From Gnetum montanum (Eukaryota > Streptophyta > Gnetopsida > Gnetales > Gnetaceae), in the NCBI GenBank assembly GCA_015680685.1, contig MNCI01016355.1, positions 795,388 to 859,387 of the forward strand: 64,000 nucleotides of DNA. The letters run 5' to 3'. Within the stretch, counting starts at the first letter, position 1. Each line of letters opens with the position of its first letter. The notes beneath the pieces are model-generated. The model was not told the origin of the DNA. It made no database searches and saw only the letters and a list, made by a program, of their open reading frames with translations. The translations under genes were made by a program, and so were the position numbers. Shown here piece after piece: positions 9,701 to 19,869 of the stretch.

Positions 9701-12700
9701 TGTGAAAACACACACTTGAAATTGCAAAAAGAAAAACCCCTATTTCTTGTGGTCCAATGGGAGCTAAATTTTCATCAATAAAGTGAAATCCCACAAATCA
9801 AAATCTAAGCAGTCCCAAACAATCCGCTTGGAACTCTAGCCAATGAAATCCTCTAGCTTCTAGGTTTGACATCCAGGTGCTCATGGATGAAACTTCCATC
9901 CTTGAACGTTATAAAAATCAAAATAATCTAGCACTCCACAACAAGCAGCCAATGAAGAGCATTGGAAAAGCCAAAAATTACCTGATATTTTAAATATTAA
10001 CATGCTTGTCTTCTATGGCTTAATGATGTGGAGCCTACCTCAATAGACCCCCAAAGGACCCATTCCACAAACTTCTGAAGCAAATTCAGCTTAGAAAACA
10101 AGAGCAACACAATGAAATGGAGAAAATCTCCATTTTTATAGAAGAACTCTCAAAATATAGAGAAATACATCAAAATTGAGGAGCCAAACTCAATTCACAC
10201 CTCTCCCAAGGATTTTAGAGGCCACACATGTCCCCTCTCAATCCTCAATTACTCACACTCATAGCATCAGCTCAAGACAAGACACTTATAAGAAATTCTC
10301 TCAACCTTTCTCAAGTGCTTTCCCTTGCCTCTCACTCAAATGGACACAATGTCCTAGTACAAGCTCTCCCTTACTTGCACTCAAACTCTTTTCTCTTACT
10401 TTTGCCCAAACTCAGGCCTTGGACACTTATTTATAGCTTCTCATGTGACCTTTCATCTTCCTTTGTATTCAAAAATACAAATTAATTCCCATTGTTCACT
10501 AAAGTAGATGTTTTGTGGTCAAAGGAGACGTCTTGCATCCAGTGTAGACATCTACACTCCAGATGGACTTGTCTCACATCTGGAGTAGACATCTTGTCTC
10601 ACTGGTAAATGTCTTCTACCAGGAGTAGATGTCTTCCTAAAACAAGACATCCATGCTGAAACCCAAGAACTCCAAGCACACTCCGAATAGCTCTTCTTGA
10701 TCCTGAAACACCTTGGAATCATCACCAACAATGCCAACACAAGAAGACACACAAACATGACACACACACACAACATACATTGAGGATTACACAAGGGCTG
10801 GGTGATGTCCTCATCACTTAATCAACCTCCCTACTTCTCCAAAAGAATATTCTACTACACTGTAACCAACAATGGAAGCCTTTCCTGCATACTTGTGATA
10901 CTCTCTTATATTCGCATGTGCATCTTCTATGACTTAATCAGCCTCCTTGCTTCTCCAAAAAAATATTCTACTTCACTGTAACTGACAATGAAAGCCGTTG
11001 CAGCATACCTTCAATGCTTTTGTCTCTGCTATTGAAATGGTTGAAAATCATCAAAGAAAATTTCTGCACAATTTTCTTATGCTTCCATGAAAGCAGAATA
11101 TTCCTATAAGGGTGGCTTGCTCACCTTTCATGGCTATTGTTAAAAGAAGTTAAAAAAGAAAAAAAGAAAGATATTTTTGTCCATCCTTCATGTAAAGTTA
11201 GTCTTGAAAAATAAAACTGAAATTTTTAACATTGCTATAACAATGTTGAAAGTATTTTATCTTTGTTATCACATTGTAATTGTTCAGCATCTTCAATGAA
11301 CTACAAAATTTTTCTATTGCAGACATTCTCGAACAATCCACAGGAAGAATGCCCAGTAGATTGTTCATCATAGCATGTGACTCTGTGCACTAGTCTATTA
11401 GTCTGTTATAATTCCGACTGTGCTGATTGCCTATTACTTCTGGAACTTCATTTATTTATTAATTTATTAAATTTTTGTGATTGTCAATCTGGATTTTGTG
11501 ATTGTTTCAGGATAGAGTTCCTGGGGAGCCATTTATGCCTAAATCATCAAAAGAGGCAGAGATGGATAGGCTCTTGCGGTCGATGTCGGTTAGTAATCCT
11601 ATTCCCCTAGTCATTTTGGTTTACAACAGTCCTTGTTTCAGCAGCATCACATACGGCATCTTGGCCAATTTCCTTTATTCGCATCCCCACTTTTTCCCAA
11701 TGAGGCTTCTCGTATGCCCTTGTTTGTTATTCTATCTTTTCCAGATACTCCAGCAATCCATTTCAAGAATTTCATGTTTGGCATACCTGCACTAACAAAG
11801 GAACATTATAATACAGGACATGCCTGGTGCACCAAGTATGAAAATGTATTCCAAGGAAGACATCATGAAGATGAACATGGGTAACTTTGGAAATGAAGAC
11901 GATGAAGACGAGGATGATGAAGATGAAGATAGTCTAAGTCGGGTATGTGCTGTGTCTTATTTATATCTCAAACAAACTTGTAGATTGCTCTATTCCACTG
12001 TAGGAGACTAGAAGTTTGTTGGTCATGAACTAGAAGTTTGGTTTCACAGAATGGTGGGTAAATGAGTGACCATGAATCTCTTTTTTGTGATAATGGTAGA
12101 AGAAATTTTGTTGAACAGCTGTTATTATCCTTGTTAAAGGTTCTTATTTATTTTCACCATCTAGCTTGGGGTAAGAGGGGTGAGAATTCACGGCCATTAG
12201 AATGCAAAGCAGGGATCCATGAACATTATAAATTCAAAGCAGATTCTCAAGCTGTTTGAGAGAACTTACCAACTCACTAGGTTATGGGGACTTAGCCTTT
12301 ACGATACAAACATTTTGTTTGTTTTATCAGGAAATTTAAACGAGCACTCAAGATTCAGTTCCTTCATAACTGTAAGGCATCTTTGTCATCTGCGGAAGTA
12401 CGTTGAGGGCTTGAGGTGTTCCATCATGAACCTTTAGTAGCAGTTGTTACCACACAAACTTAGTTATTGTGACTAGAATACTTGATTGTGACTTTGTTTT
12501 TCTCTTTGTATGGATATTGCATTCCGTTATGGACCTTTGATGGAAATGTACCCACCTACTTCAGTTACTGTGGATATAAAGTTTGGTTGTCACTTGGATA
12601 GATATCCTACAGTGGAAGAGAGCAATCTACATTTTGCTTCTAAGTGACTTTGGAATAATCAATGGGGCAGTTGTATCTTTTGTAATGATTAGTAATTTCA

Positions 12701-12945
12701 TAGTTTTGCTGATGTTTCATAATTTATCTATTTTGCAGAAAACAACTGGAAAGTCTGTTCAAGCAGGAAAAATTGATTGGAAGAAAACCCTAATTGATGG
12801 GTTCAAATCTTCTGTATCTACAGTGAAACATCAGACTCAACAGGCATTTGCAAAGGCAAAACATCACCTGGACAGGGTCTCTGATAAACTAAAGAAATTT
12901 TATAAAGAGAAAACAGCTTCAACTGGAAATGCTGGTGAGTTGTAG
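3590..12945 (+). CDS. Saposin-B/canopy-like secretory protein, seven exons, 308 aa
   Basis: Exons 3590-3793, 3915-4025, 4443-4511, 4815-4946, 11511-11588, 11817-11942 and 12739-12945 join without a frame change into 308 codons plus TAG. Residues 1-24 form a signal peptide (charged start, LFLFFMLAF core, cut after VLA). Residues 43-163 hold eight cysteines (43, 46, 82, 115, 119, 126, 156, 163), beginning with KCGVC, as in saposin-B/canopy-type helical disulfide domains. Residues 173-198 contain the DRVPGEPF segment, 225-236 are almost all Asp/Glu, and 241-308 form a basic helix-rich tail ending AGEL. The family is known from plants as saposin-B-domain proteins; the biochemical role is not evident. 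It should act in the secretory pathway, probably the ER lumen, as canopy proteins do in animals (inference). The start is chosen because ATG 3590 begins the signal peptide. Intron 1 uses a GC donor. All exons are open, so the gene looks functional. Confidence 0.88.
3915..4025 (+). CDS. Exon 2
   Basis: Residues 69-105 (LSEYQIIEITENIC... to DGDKLK). The acceptor is TTGTTGCAG and the donor AAG|GTGATT, phase 0 at both ends. Reading through the donor gives unrelated sequence, which supports the splice. Confidence 0.88.
4443..4511 (+). CDS. Exon 3 (23 codons)
   Basis: Residues 106-128, with three cysteines (CNTEC and KAC). The acceptor is GGGTTCAG and the donor CAG|GTAAAC. A small exon in a clean frame, phase 0 at both ends. 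Confidence 0.85.
4815..4946 (+). CDS. Exon 4: last two cysteines of the helical domain
   Basis: Residues 129-172 (VMGYHDTDVAEFLY ... TPPVPK). The acceptor is TTACAG and the donor AAG|GTGAGA, phase 0. It is followed by the 6.6-kb transposon-filled intron. Confidence 0.88.
5874..6258 (-). pseudogene. LINE zf-RVT segment and C-terminal tail
   Basis: The 6258-6037 frame carries CPRC...DHILISCPFAQAIW, the zinc-binding pattern (C-x2-C...H...C) that follows RT in plant LINEs. An overlapping shifted frame at 6062-5874 ends with WKTRNQFVF, the tryptophan-RN motif that comes next in these elements. Both are fragments of one broken ORF2. Confidence 0.65.
6700..7166 (-). pseudogene. LINE reverse transcriptase remnant
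   Basis: The minus-strand frame contains LKLDISKAYE (finger/palm motif with the first catalytic aspartate). Downstream are NGLQQGDPASPSLF, equivalent to the RQGDPLSP motif, and FTHLQFLDNLFLF at the place of the usual FADD box. The second catalytic pair is mutated (LDN instead of ADD). The domain is cut upstream by the SINE at 7167-7376; upstream RT sequence continues on its far side (about 7640-7906, PNNKSLCINGFP, matching the PG-DG motif region). Confidence 0.75.
7167..7376 (+). mobile_element. SINE family 2 copy inserted in the LINE
   Basis: Begins GGGACCACCACTTG, carries a B-box-like GGGTTCAAGCC and ends in the GATGAGCATTGAGCC ... GATGATCC tail shared with the copy at 44526-44697. Near-identical 10-mers flank it (AGAAGTTTGT at 7157-7166 and AGAAGTTTTT at 7377-7386), a credible target-site duplication. 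A 21-base internal segment is duplicated in tandem (about 7239-7289). It splits the LINE RT, so it is the younger insertion. Confidence 0.7.
8200..9041 (-). pseudogene. LINE endonuclease (APE-like) remnant
   Basis: From the ATG at 9041 the minus strand reads MKLLCWNMIGC, close to the usual start of plant LINE ORF2 (M-K-x-L-x-W-N-x-R-G). Shortly after, CLQEIK matches the catalytic LQETK motif. About 600 bases downstream, GSDHWPIL matches the C-terminal SDH motif of exonuclease-endonuclease-phosphatase domains. In-frame stops and shifts separate them, so the protein is not made. Confidence 0.65.
10024..10816 (-). mobile_element. Solo LTR with 5-bp TSD in intron 4
   Basis: A 793-bp segment with TGATGTGG at its left and CTCATCA at its right is flanked by perfect CTTAA duplications (10019-10023 and 10817-10821). 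On the minus strand it begins TGATGAGGACATCACC and has a TATA-like GCTATAAATAAG (complement of about 10425-10436), so its transcription sense is antisense to the gene. No internal retrotransposon sequence remains, which implies LTR-LTR recombination. An inverted repeat, AGTGTAGA-CA-TCTACACT, lies at 10541-10558. Its 5-bp duplication separates it from the 8-bp family. Confidence 0.75.
10817..10990 (+). repeat. Tandem duplication of about 117 bp
   Basis: The segment starting CTTAATCAACCTCC at 10817 recurs, slightly diverged, at about 10934 (CTTAATCAGCCTCC). Part of a third copy (TCTTCTATGGCTTAA) lies just left of the solo LTR, so the LTR landed within a small tandem array. Confidence 0.6.
11511..11588 (+). 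CDS. Exon 5
   Basis: Residues 173-198 (DRVPGEPFMPKSSKEAEMDR...). The acceptor is TTGTTTCAG and the donor TCG|GTTAGT, phase 0. Confidence 0.85.
11817..11942 (+). CDS. Exon 6: MPGAP segment and acidic run
   Basis: Residues 199-240: DMPGAPSMKMYSKEDI, then a run of about twelve Asp/Glu. The acceptor is AATACAG and the donor CGG|GTATGT, phase 0. The GA-rich acidic codons form a short purine tract on the coding strand. Confidence 0.85.
12739..12945 (+). CDS. Exon 7: basic helical tail and stop
   Basis: Residues 241-308, rich in lysine and likely helical, ending AGEL then TAG. The acceptor is TTTTGCAG. The sequence GCTG|GTGAGT just before the stop is a strong donor look-alike, so an alternative splice to a further exon cannot be excluded. 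AGEL is not a standard ER retention signal. Confidence 0.8.
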   Translation, partial: KTTGKSVQAGKIDWKKTLIDGFKSSVSTVKHQTQQAFAKAKHHLDRVSDKLKKFYKEKTASTGNAGEL

Positions 12946-14891
12946 TGATGTTGTCAAAACACAAAAATTTCAACATTGTATGCATATTTCTTCTGCCATC
13001 CCTTTAACCATGTATAGGGTTAAAACTGCAAGGGACAATTTTCTTTGGTAGATTCCCTGCAGGTCAGGATATGAGGTTATATTTTTGTGTATTTTTCTGA
13101 GTTGATTATTGCACAGAGCTTACATGTCTAATTAGAACCGGCATGCCAGGTTTGCTGGTAAACTTTTTGTTTTGTTTTTAAGAATGGTTTGGGATGGTTC
13201 ATATTAAGAGCATATCATATAAAATGGTTAGATGAAAAGTAACATGATTCTACCCGGATTTAAAGAAGTCTGTGTAAACATACATGTTCTTAAAATGTGA
13301 AAAGTAAAGCCAACTACCAATCATAAATCATAATCATGTAATGCTAAATTATATTTTGTTCATAATCCTTTACAAGGCCAACAAGATCAACAATTTAGAG
13401 CTACAATGCATATTTACTCTATTAGAGGCTTCATTGTTGTTATGCTAAATAATATTTTGTTGCCTTTAATTAAGGCTTGATCATGTAGCACTAACTAGTT
13501 TAGCTATACATTTTAATATATATCTATAATTTGGCTAGTAGAATCTTCTTACATTGTTGGCCCTTTAGTGTTATGGAAGAAATACAATTTAGCGATACAA
13601 GAATAGGATCTTCTTTATTGTTGCAGGATTATGATTGGTGGTTTGCTTCTTGCCAAAATTATATTTTGTCCATAAGATTGTCAATGTAATGTTATATAAT
13701 TTAGCATTACTAGATTATGATTGATAGTTTGCCTTTTAATCAAAATTACATTTTATCTATAAGACCATTAATGTAATGCCAAATGATATTGCTCAAAATT
13801 TTCATTTGAGAGTTAGGTCAATATGATTATCAATGTAATGCTAGAGAATGGAAATGGAAATGCTTAATTACATTCTTGTAAAACCAAAGGGTCTATAGGA
13901 CATTTTTTTTATAAGGCTTTGATATGATCATGATGGGTCTTGAAGACCTTGTCAAAAAAAATGATTCAAAGTTGATAAAGCAATGTGTAAAATTCCATAC
14001 ATTAGCTGTTTATTGGCAAGATTAGGTTTTGTTTAAGAGTAGGTTAGGATAATGCATGGTTTGGCACACACATTGGCTAAACTACCTATTTATGTAAATT
14101 AATAAAATAAGGGGCTTGAGTGGTGGGATACATCTAAAAAATAGATGTTGGACTTGGTTTTTTCACTTTCTTTTCCTATTTTACAGTTGGACGGAGGAAT
14201 TGTTAGTTTAGGTTTTGAATGATAGTAGGGCAATTGGATGGAGGGTGAAATGGCAATTGACCAATGGGAGATCCTTTGTTGGAGGCGAGGAATGACCTTG
14301 GGAGTTACCTCATAATTGTCAAGTGAGCTTGCTAATTAGAAGATAGAAGCATGGAGCGGTAACTTGCTTTGGGAATTGCCTTGCCTTTTAGATGGTTGTT
14401 AGACATTGCTTCGTGGAACTACATTACTTGGTTTACAGGTTGTTTGTTGCTAGTAACATCCAACTATTTGATGAGGAAGTCAACCAAGATTAAGTGGTTG
14501 AGAGAGGTATTTTGTACCTTCTTGGTACACCCACAACATAACCCACCCCCCCCTTTTCTCGTAAGGTAACTTGCCCTCTTGTGCTTTTTATTCATAATAC
14601 TACACTACTATACTATAATATACTCTACTATCTAATGATAATGATCGGCTGTCCACTTTGCTTTGCTTAGTTACACAAATGGGCTAAGGTAATTTAGAGT
14701 GGTGTAGCTAATTTTTTAGTAATGTTTTTTTTCTATTTATTTCATTAAAGACTAAGGTAATGCTGTAAAGGGTTTCATGATGCGATGCATAGCTACAACT
14801 AAACTACATAAAACAAAATATAGCTAGCATTGTTCTTCCACTTGTTACAAATTTAATAACAAAATGGTCAGTTGAGCAATGATTGTTGTTT
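12946..14891. other. 3' flank of the gene with degenerate repeats
   Basis: No gene is seen. Between about 13320 and 13860 a degenerate repeat of roughly 60-100 bp recurs at least four times, with the shared core TCAATGTAATGCTAAAT and TATATTTTGT-CATAA. The rest (13861-14891) is AT-rich without recognised content, apart from a C-run near 14546-14554. No convincing AATAAA lies in the first 250 bases after the stop. Confidence 0.4.
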
Positions 14892-15070
14892 TAGCCAAGG
14901 ATCTTTTCCCTTGTTGGTCCAAAGTTGGCTTGCTATTAGCCAAGGATCTTTTCCCTTGTTGGTCCAAAGTTGGCTTGCTATTAGCCAAGGATCTTTTCCC
15001 TTGTTGGTCCAAAGTTGGCTTGCTATTAGCCAAGGATCTTTTCCCTTGTTGGTCCAAAGTTGGCTTGCTA
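14892..15070 (+). repeat. Perfect 45-bp tandem repeat, four copies
   Basis: A 45-base unit starting TAGCCAAGGATCTTTTCCC repeats at 14892, 14937, 14982 and 15027, the last copy two bases short, with no mismatch seen. Because 45 is divisible by three, several frames stay open on both strands and give repetitive spurious ORFs. Perfect identity in otherwise decayed DNA suggests recent expansion. It ends 15 bases before an LTR. Confidence 0.9.
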
Positions 15071-15085
15071 GAAGGACCCTACTAA

Positions 15086-15939
15086 TGAAGAGTCTTTTAG
15101 TCAGTTGGGTTGGCACATCCCTATTGACATATCCTTAGATATGTTGATGCATATGCATCGATGCCACTCCATCCTAAGCTTATATAAATGCATGCACCAT
15201 CTACAGTTATGACACCTTGGTCATTTTTGCAATGAAGCTCTTGTAGTTTATTTACATAGGACTTGGCTAAATTTCTCTCTAAGTGTCTGCAGTGTGGATT
15301 GAATTGATCAAATGAAGTTTTATTCAAATGTACAATGTACTTAGACACTCATGCATGATGACAATAAAATCAACATTTATTCATTCCATTGCAACACTTA
15401 GACTAGTGTTTAGTTTATTTTCAAGTACTTTACTCTCGATACACTTTACTTTTCTGCAATTCAGAAATTAATATTTTATTTCATAATAGCATGAGTACGA
15501 ACATCATAAGCATGATGTATTAATGTTTGATAATCCTAGCAGTGAATACTTGGTATGCCAAGTAGTAGACACTTAGTAACCTAGTAACATTAATATAGGT
15601 TTAGGATGGAAACGAAAAGTAGGAACGAATGCTCCACGCTTAGGGTAACCTAAATTACTCTTAGGTGCATAATTAATTAAATTTTAATATTTTAATTAGT
15701 TTACTATTTTACTATTTTAATGATAAAAATAATAAAAATATAAATATCTTATGCCTCAATCTTGCGTAATCATATCCAGCAAACTAGCAAAAGTGATGAT
15801 TGGGAAGATAATGACCTACAACTAAACACCTAGTTATCTAAGATACTTAGGGCTTGAAGATTCTATGGAATTTGATTAGATTGTGCATACATGCTTGTGA
15901 TTCATATGGTTAGGCGTAAAGAATACTCATTGCTCATCA
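15086..15939 (+). mobile_element. 5' LTR of plus-strand element A (Athila/Tat-like)
   Basis: Starts TGAAGAGTC, parallel to the TGAAGCATCC start of the 46321-59900 element, and ends GCTCATCA. It has a TATA box (TTATATAAATG near 15180), an ACAATAAAATC polyadenylation-type signal near 15360 and the shared 3' part (GATTCATATGGTTAGGC). A perfect 14-bp palindrome, GATGCATATGCATC, lies at 15146-15159 ahead of the TATA box. A tRNA-Asp-type PBS follows after one base, which proves 5' LTR status on this strand. Left flank CCTACTAA has no partner found in the window. Confidence 0.8.
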
Positions 15940-15940
15940 T

Positions 15941-15958
15941 TGGCATTGTTGCTTGGGA
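15941..15958 (+). promoter_or_regulatory. Primer binding site of element A (tRNA-Asp type)
   Basis: TGGCATTGTTGCTTGGGA lies one base after the LTR. It resembles the TGGCGCC-GTTGCC-GGGGA site typical of Athila/Tat elements, with C-to-T decay. Confidence 0.75.
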
Positions 15959-16090
15959 ATTCTTTCTCTGTTATGCATCAAGTGTTTTAAAAAATTAAAT
16001 CATACAAAGATTGTACTAAGATCATACCAAACTATCCAAAGAAAAATAATAATATTTTATTGAAGGCACACTATAAAAACAAACTTAAAT

Positions 16091-17470
16091 ATGACTTCTT
16101 CTCCTAGGGATAATTCTCTACTTGCTGATAATAGGACAAGGAAGAATCTGGAAAAAGTTCCTTAACAACTCAAAGTGGTCTACACTCATCTGGATTCATA
16201 CTATTTGTACTTCACTTTCATTCTTCACTAGGATGAACAATTGTGGTGAAGAGACTTTGAGAGCAACATTATGTTGCCACTTGATTATGCCATGTCGTCA
16301 ATGTTCATGATGGCATTAACGAAGTTGGGGCTTAAAACAGTAGCATTAGACTACCAAGTAACAAATCATCTCTGTTGGGATTATTAATCAATAGAGGGCC
16401 AACTTAGAAAAGACAACTTAGACAAACTCATGGAGGCTTGCCATGAAGCCTCCAAAGGAAAGAGGCTATCGATTATCCTAACGTTGTAGTCAGAGGAGGA
16501 AACAGAATATCCATTAGGTAGATCTCAACAGCAAGGTCCTCCTCCCTTTGGTGATGATAACATGACCTAACAATGGTTATGTTTAACATTGACAAGTAAC
16601 CAAGGCAAGGGGAGAGCTGGACCTAGAACTAGGAGGGTCTCAAGGTCAAGCTCTCTTAATTACCAAGCGAAAGAACAACCAAGGGACCAAAGAAGAAGAG
16701 CAAGCTGGTATAACTCTCCAAGCTCCCCATCTTCTTCATCATCTAGCTTTGACAAGGGGGAATGTGATCAAGATTGAAGGGGGAATAATCGAAGATAAGG
16801 TGAAGATGATAAAAAACTTCATTGTAGAGATGAAGGAAAGGAACATAGACAATATCAAGAGGAGAGGGACATCATCAAAAAAGAAGGCATATTAGTCAAC
16901 ATCATAGGAGACATGGCCATGATAGGGCCAAAATAAACGAGATGTCTATGATGAACCATTGCCACACAAAGCATGATCAACATTTGTGAGATAGTTCACA
17001 TCCCTACTAGGCATTAGAGGGATAATTAGACTAAATGACTTGATATAAACAATATCCCTAAGTTTGAGGAAGGCTATAATGTTGATTTGTAGCACCATTT
17101 GCAAGCCTTCCATGATGTCTATGCCTTGCAAAACATTGGAAACAATTGGCAAAAGTTGAAGTTATTTTCTAGGACACTCATTAAGGAGGTTGAAAGTTTG
17201 TACCAGTCATTGAAGCTGGAATCTCTTCATAGATGGAGTACTATGCTAAAGTTGTTTAATGACAAGTATCAAACATACTTTAGGATGTCCAACGTTGAAA
17301 AATAGTTTCAAGGATGGAAATAAGGTAACCATGAATCCCTTGACGTAGTCTTGGGAATGTACTATTCTTTGTTATATCAATGCCTAGGGCATGGCTTCTC
17401 TTAAAGGGAACAATTTCACCATATCATAAATGGGCGCAAAAGCAAGAATAGGAAGACTTTTGAGGTTTAT
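16091..17470 (+). pseudogene. Element A gag pseudogene
   Basis: An ATG at 16091 reads MTSSPRDNSLLADN, similar in position to the gag start at 58830. At about 17095-17305 the frame contains LQAFHDVYAL ... WQKLKLFSRTLI ... SLHRWSTMLKLFNDKY. This is the retrotransposon gag (PF03732-like) pattern of F-x-D followed by a TL segment and a SI-x-W-x-x-L-x-x-x-F motif. A Ser-rich and Arg-rich stretch (about 16620-16770) precedes it. Several stops (TAG/TGA) make it non-coding. It is cut off at about 17640 by a minus-strand LTR. Confidence 0.7.
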
Positions 17471-17647
17471 GCCTAGGGGAGATTGTCAGAAATAAGGCCC
17501 ATTAGATCCAAAGGCTCATAGACCAAGTGGTAAAAGAGGAAAGATAATGAAATGAGAATGTGTAGAGGAGCATAAGGATCCCTCCATCCGCAAAAAGGAG
17601 ATTCATCTCTACAATCTAGAGGAGGAAGCACCATTGAAGAAGGTTGT

Positions 17648-18513
17648 TGATGAGCAGTGAGATACCCTACACTCAACCATACAAATCGCAAGTGTTCACA
17701 CACGATTCGATCGAATTTCTTGGATGGGACTAGTTGTGGCATCTAGATTGTTATGCTATGATTGTAGTTCGTTGTCTTCCCACTTGGACTAGTGGTATCT
17801 TTATCATGTATGGTTTAGTCCAAAGTGAGACATATGATGTGGTCTAATTTCTAGACTACTCCTGATGACCATAAAGAGATAAATTAATTAAACTAATAAA
17901 TGATGTAAAACAAGATCTAAACTAGCCTAACACAAGTAACTGTCCCACTTTCCTAGACACATTCTGAACACATATAGCATTGTTGAGCTACCAAATATTA
18001 AACATTGTTGGGTTACCAAGTACTCTATGTATGCTCAAAGTGGTCATGCTTGTGTTCATTAACAACTGAAAATAAATTTCTTAATTCAAATACATTTAAG
18101 TAGAAAGCATGAAAGTAAAGTGCATTAAAGGAAATAGCAATATATTCTCAGTGCTGCAAGGATTGTCAAAATAGTTTGTCTTATTCTCATCACATTACTA
18201 CACTCAAGTACATCAATGTTCGAACAAAGAACTGTACACACTTAGACTCCTTCTGCAAGCACTTAGAAAATATTCTAACTTTGAGAAAAATAAATGGCAA
18301 GAGCTTCGCTACTTTGACTAAAAACTAACTTGAAAACTGACTCAAGATGAGAGCCCAAGCTTTGTATTTATAGGCCAAAGTATATACCCTAACATTGGGT
18401 ACCTGACATTGCATCCAGGCCTTGATGTCACATACCTGACATTGAAGCAGATAGAAAATAGCAATTCATCAAGTGTCAAGGCTTCAATGTCAAGACAAGC
18501 AAATCATGACTCA
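17648..18513 (-). mobile_element. 3' LTR of minus-strand element D
   Basis: On the plus strand it runs from TGATGAGCAGTGAG to ATGACTCA, i.e. TG...CA on both ends. The minus strand holds a TATA box (TATAAATAC, near 18365 on the plus strand as GTATTTATAG) and the doubled box related to TTGGTAACCC (near 17980-18035). Immediately right of it, TCATACCCCG is the complement of a polypurine tract, as next to the LTR at 46321-47229. This marks it as the downstream LTR of a minus-strand element whose body lies to the right. Confidence 0.75.
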
Positions 18514-19850
18514 TCATACCCCGACAACTGAATGAAAACTAGTTAAAAAAATGAGGAACAAGTTTCTTATGAAATATTGGGTAGGTATGGGATTATTGAC
18601 TGACATACAAACTAACTTAGGTGGAATAGACAAACGCTGAGTGCCCAAGTGTATGGAGTTACAAGCTTTACAAAATTGGGTGTTCATGATAAGAGAAGTG
18701 AACACCCTAAAAAAAAACTAACATCCAACACCTCTTGGTAGCTAAAGAAAGAGATAGAAGATCCAACGATCATGGACAATCCTCATCACAAGGTGTTGTT
18801 GCATCATCCTTGGTGAAGATAGTCATGCTTCCAAACCATGCTTCCCATTGCAATCATAACAGAATTGTGAATTAGTATGTAAGGTGTAACACATAGTTGT
18901 TAAGTACCTTGTCTCTTCAATGGTTACACTTGGCTAGGTTATGATTGTGATAGATTGATTCCTTTAGTAGTGTTAGTAAGAAGGCTAACAAATAGGGTAA
19001 AATAGATAAGTGGTCCATTAAATTTGAAGAAGTTTAACACAAGGAAAATATTTGAAGAGGGTGTAAGAATTCACAACAATAAAAGGAAAGTTTACTAAAA
19101 AATTTTGTGAAGGTGTCTACAATTGGATGTCATTGATGGGGTAAACAAAAAGAATTTGATTGTAAAAGTGTTTAAAGATAAAGAACTTAACTAATCCAAC
19201 CAAAAGATATGCAAGTGGGTCCTTCCCAAAGTAGGCATAGGCCTTTTATATCCTTGCATAATTTCAAACCAGAGAGTATGTGGACTCCATGGATGATTAA
19301 TGGTTACAAAAGGTTAAGTAAAGAAACCTAGAAGAAACTAACTAAGAATTCCAACACATCAAACCAGGACATCGAACCAGAACCTAAAATCGATAGTGAG
19401 GTGAAACATGGAAAGCACAGATGGATGAGAGAGAGTAGAATAGAGTTCCTGATTAACATCACATAAAGTCCCTAACTTGATAGGATCCATCATTAGTCCA
19501 GACCAAAACCAACCACGTTCAGTGACTTTGCATCACCATTCTAAGATCATTCCATCCCCCTGAGACATAAGAGTGCTCCCATAGAACAGCCACCATTCCT
19601 TGTTAGAGAAGAAGTAGGAAGTCAAGAAGGGCCTTAGTTAGAGGGGACTAGTTCCATAATCAGTGCTTGTAGCCTATTTATTCTGTCTAAGGGGTGTGCT
19701 TTGAATTCCCATTGTTTTTTTTTGAAATGGTATCCATACCATGCAAACACACATGCATTTATTTGACCCAAGGGGTGTGTTTTGAATTTTCATTGTTTTT
19801 TTTTGAGATGGAGTACATTAGGTGCTAACTCTTAGATTCAAGAAATAGAA
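18514..19850 (-). mobile_element. 3' non-coding part of element D
   Basis: Two blocks match non-coding parts of the intact element. Block 18514-18850 matches 47230-47450 (GTGCCCAAGTGTATGGA is shared). Block 19200-19800 matches 51240-52010 (GGGGTGTGCTTTGAATTCCC is shared, here in two tandem copies about 80 bp apart). Everything between those two blocks in the intact element, including the third ORF, is missing here. No coding frame remains. Confidence 0.65.
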
Positions 19851-19869
19851 AAGAATTAGAGGCAAATTA

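Larger units (their letters stand above)
5850..9800 (-). mobile_element. L1-type LINE, degenerate, inside intron 4
   Basis: Read on the minus strand, the order is that of a plant L1 element. An ORF1-like region (about 9711-9383) is followed by an endonuclease, a reverse transcriptase, a zinc-binding segment and a WKTRN-type tail. The 3' end lies near 5850 or slightly beyond; a T-run near 5645-5665 could be its poly(A). Neither end has a proven target-site duplication. All domains are broken by stops and frameshifts, and a SINE interrupts the RT. The insertion is antisense to the host gene. Confidence 0.75.
4947..11510 (+). other. Intron 4 (6,564 bases), transposon-filled
   Basis: Bounded by GTGAGA and TTTCAG. 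It contains a minus-strand LINE (about 5850-9800) split by a SINE (7167-7376), a solo LTR (10024-10816) and a local duplication (about 10817-10985). The remaining parts, about 4950-5850 and 10990-11510, show no coding frame. The neighbouring introns are only 121-796 bases long. Confidence 0.85.

Noticed and set aside
10176-10794. Short ORFs on both strands
   Set aside because: They lie inside the solo LTR at 10024-10816 and have no recognised content.
14845-15138. Four overlapping ORFs of repeated peptides on both strands
   Set aside because: They are the 45-bp tandem repeat read in several frames; the unit length divisible by three keeps frames open. No sign of a gene.
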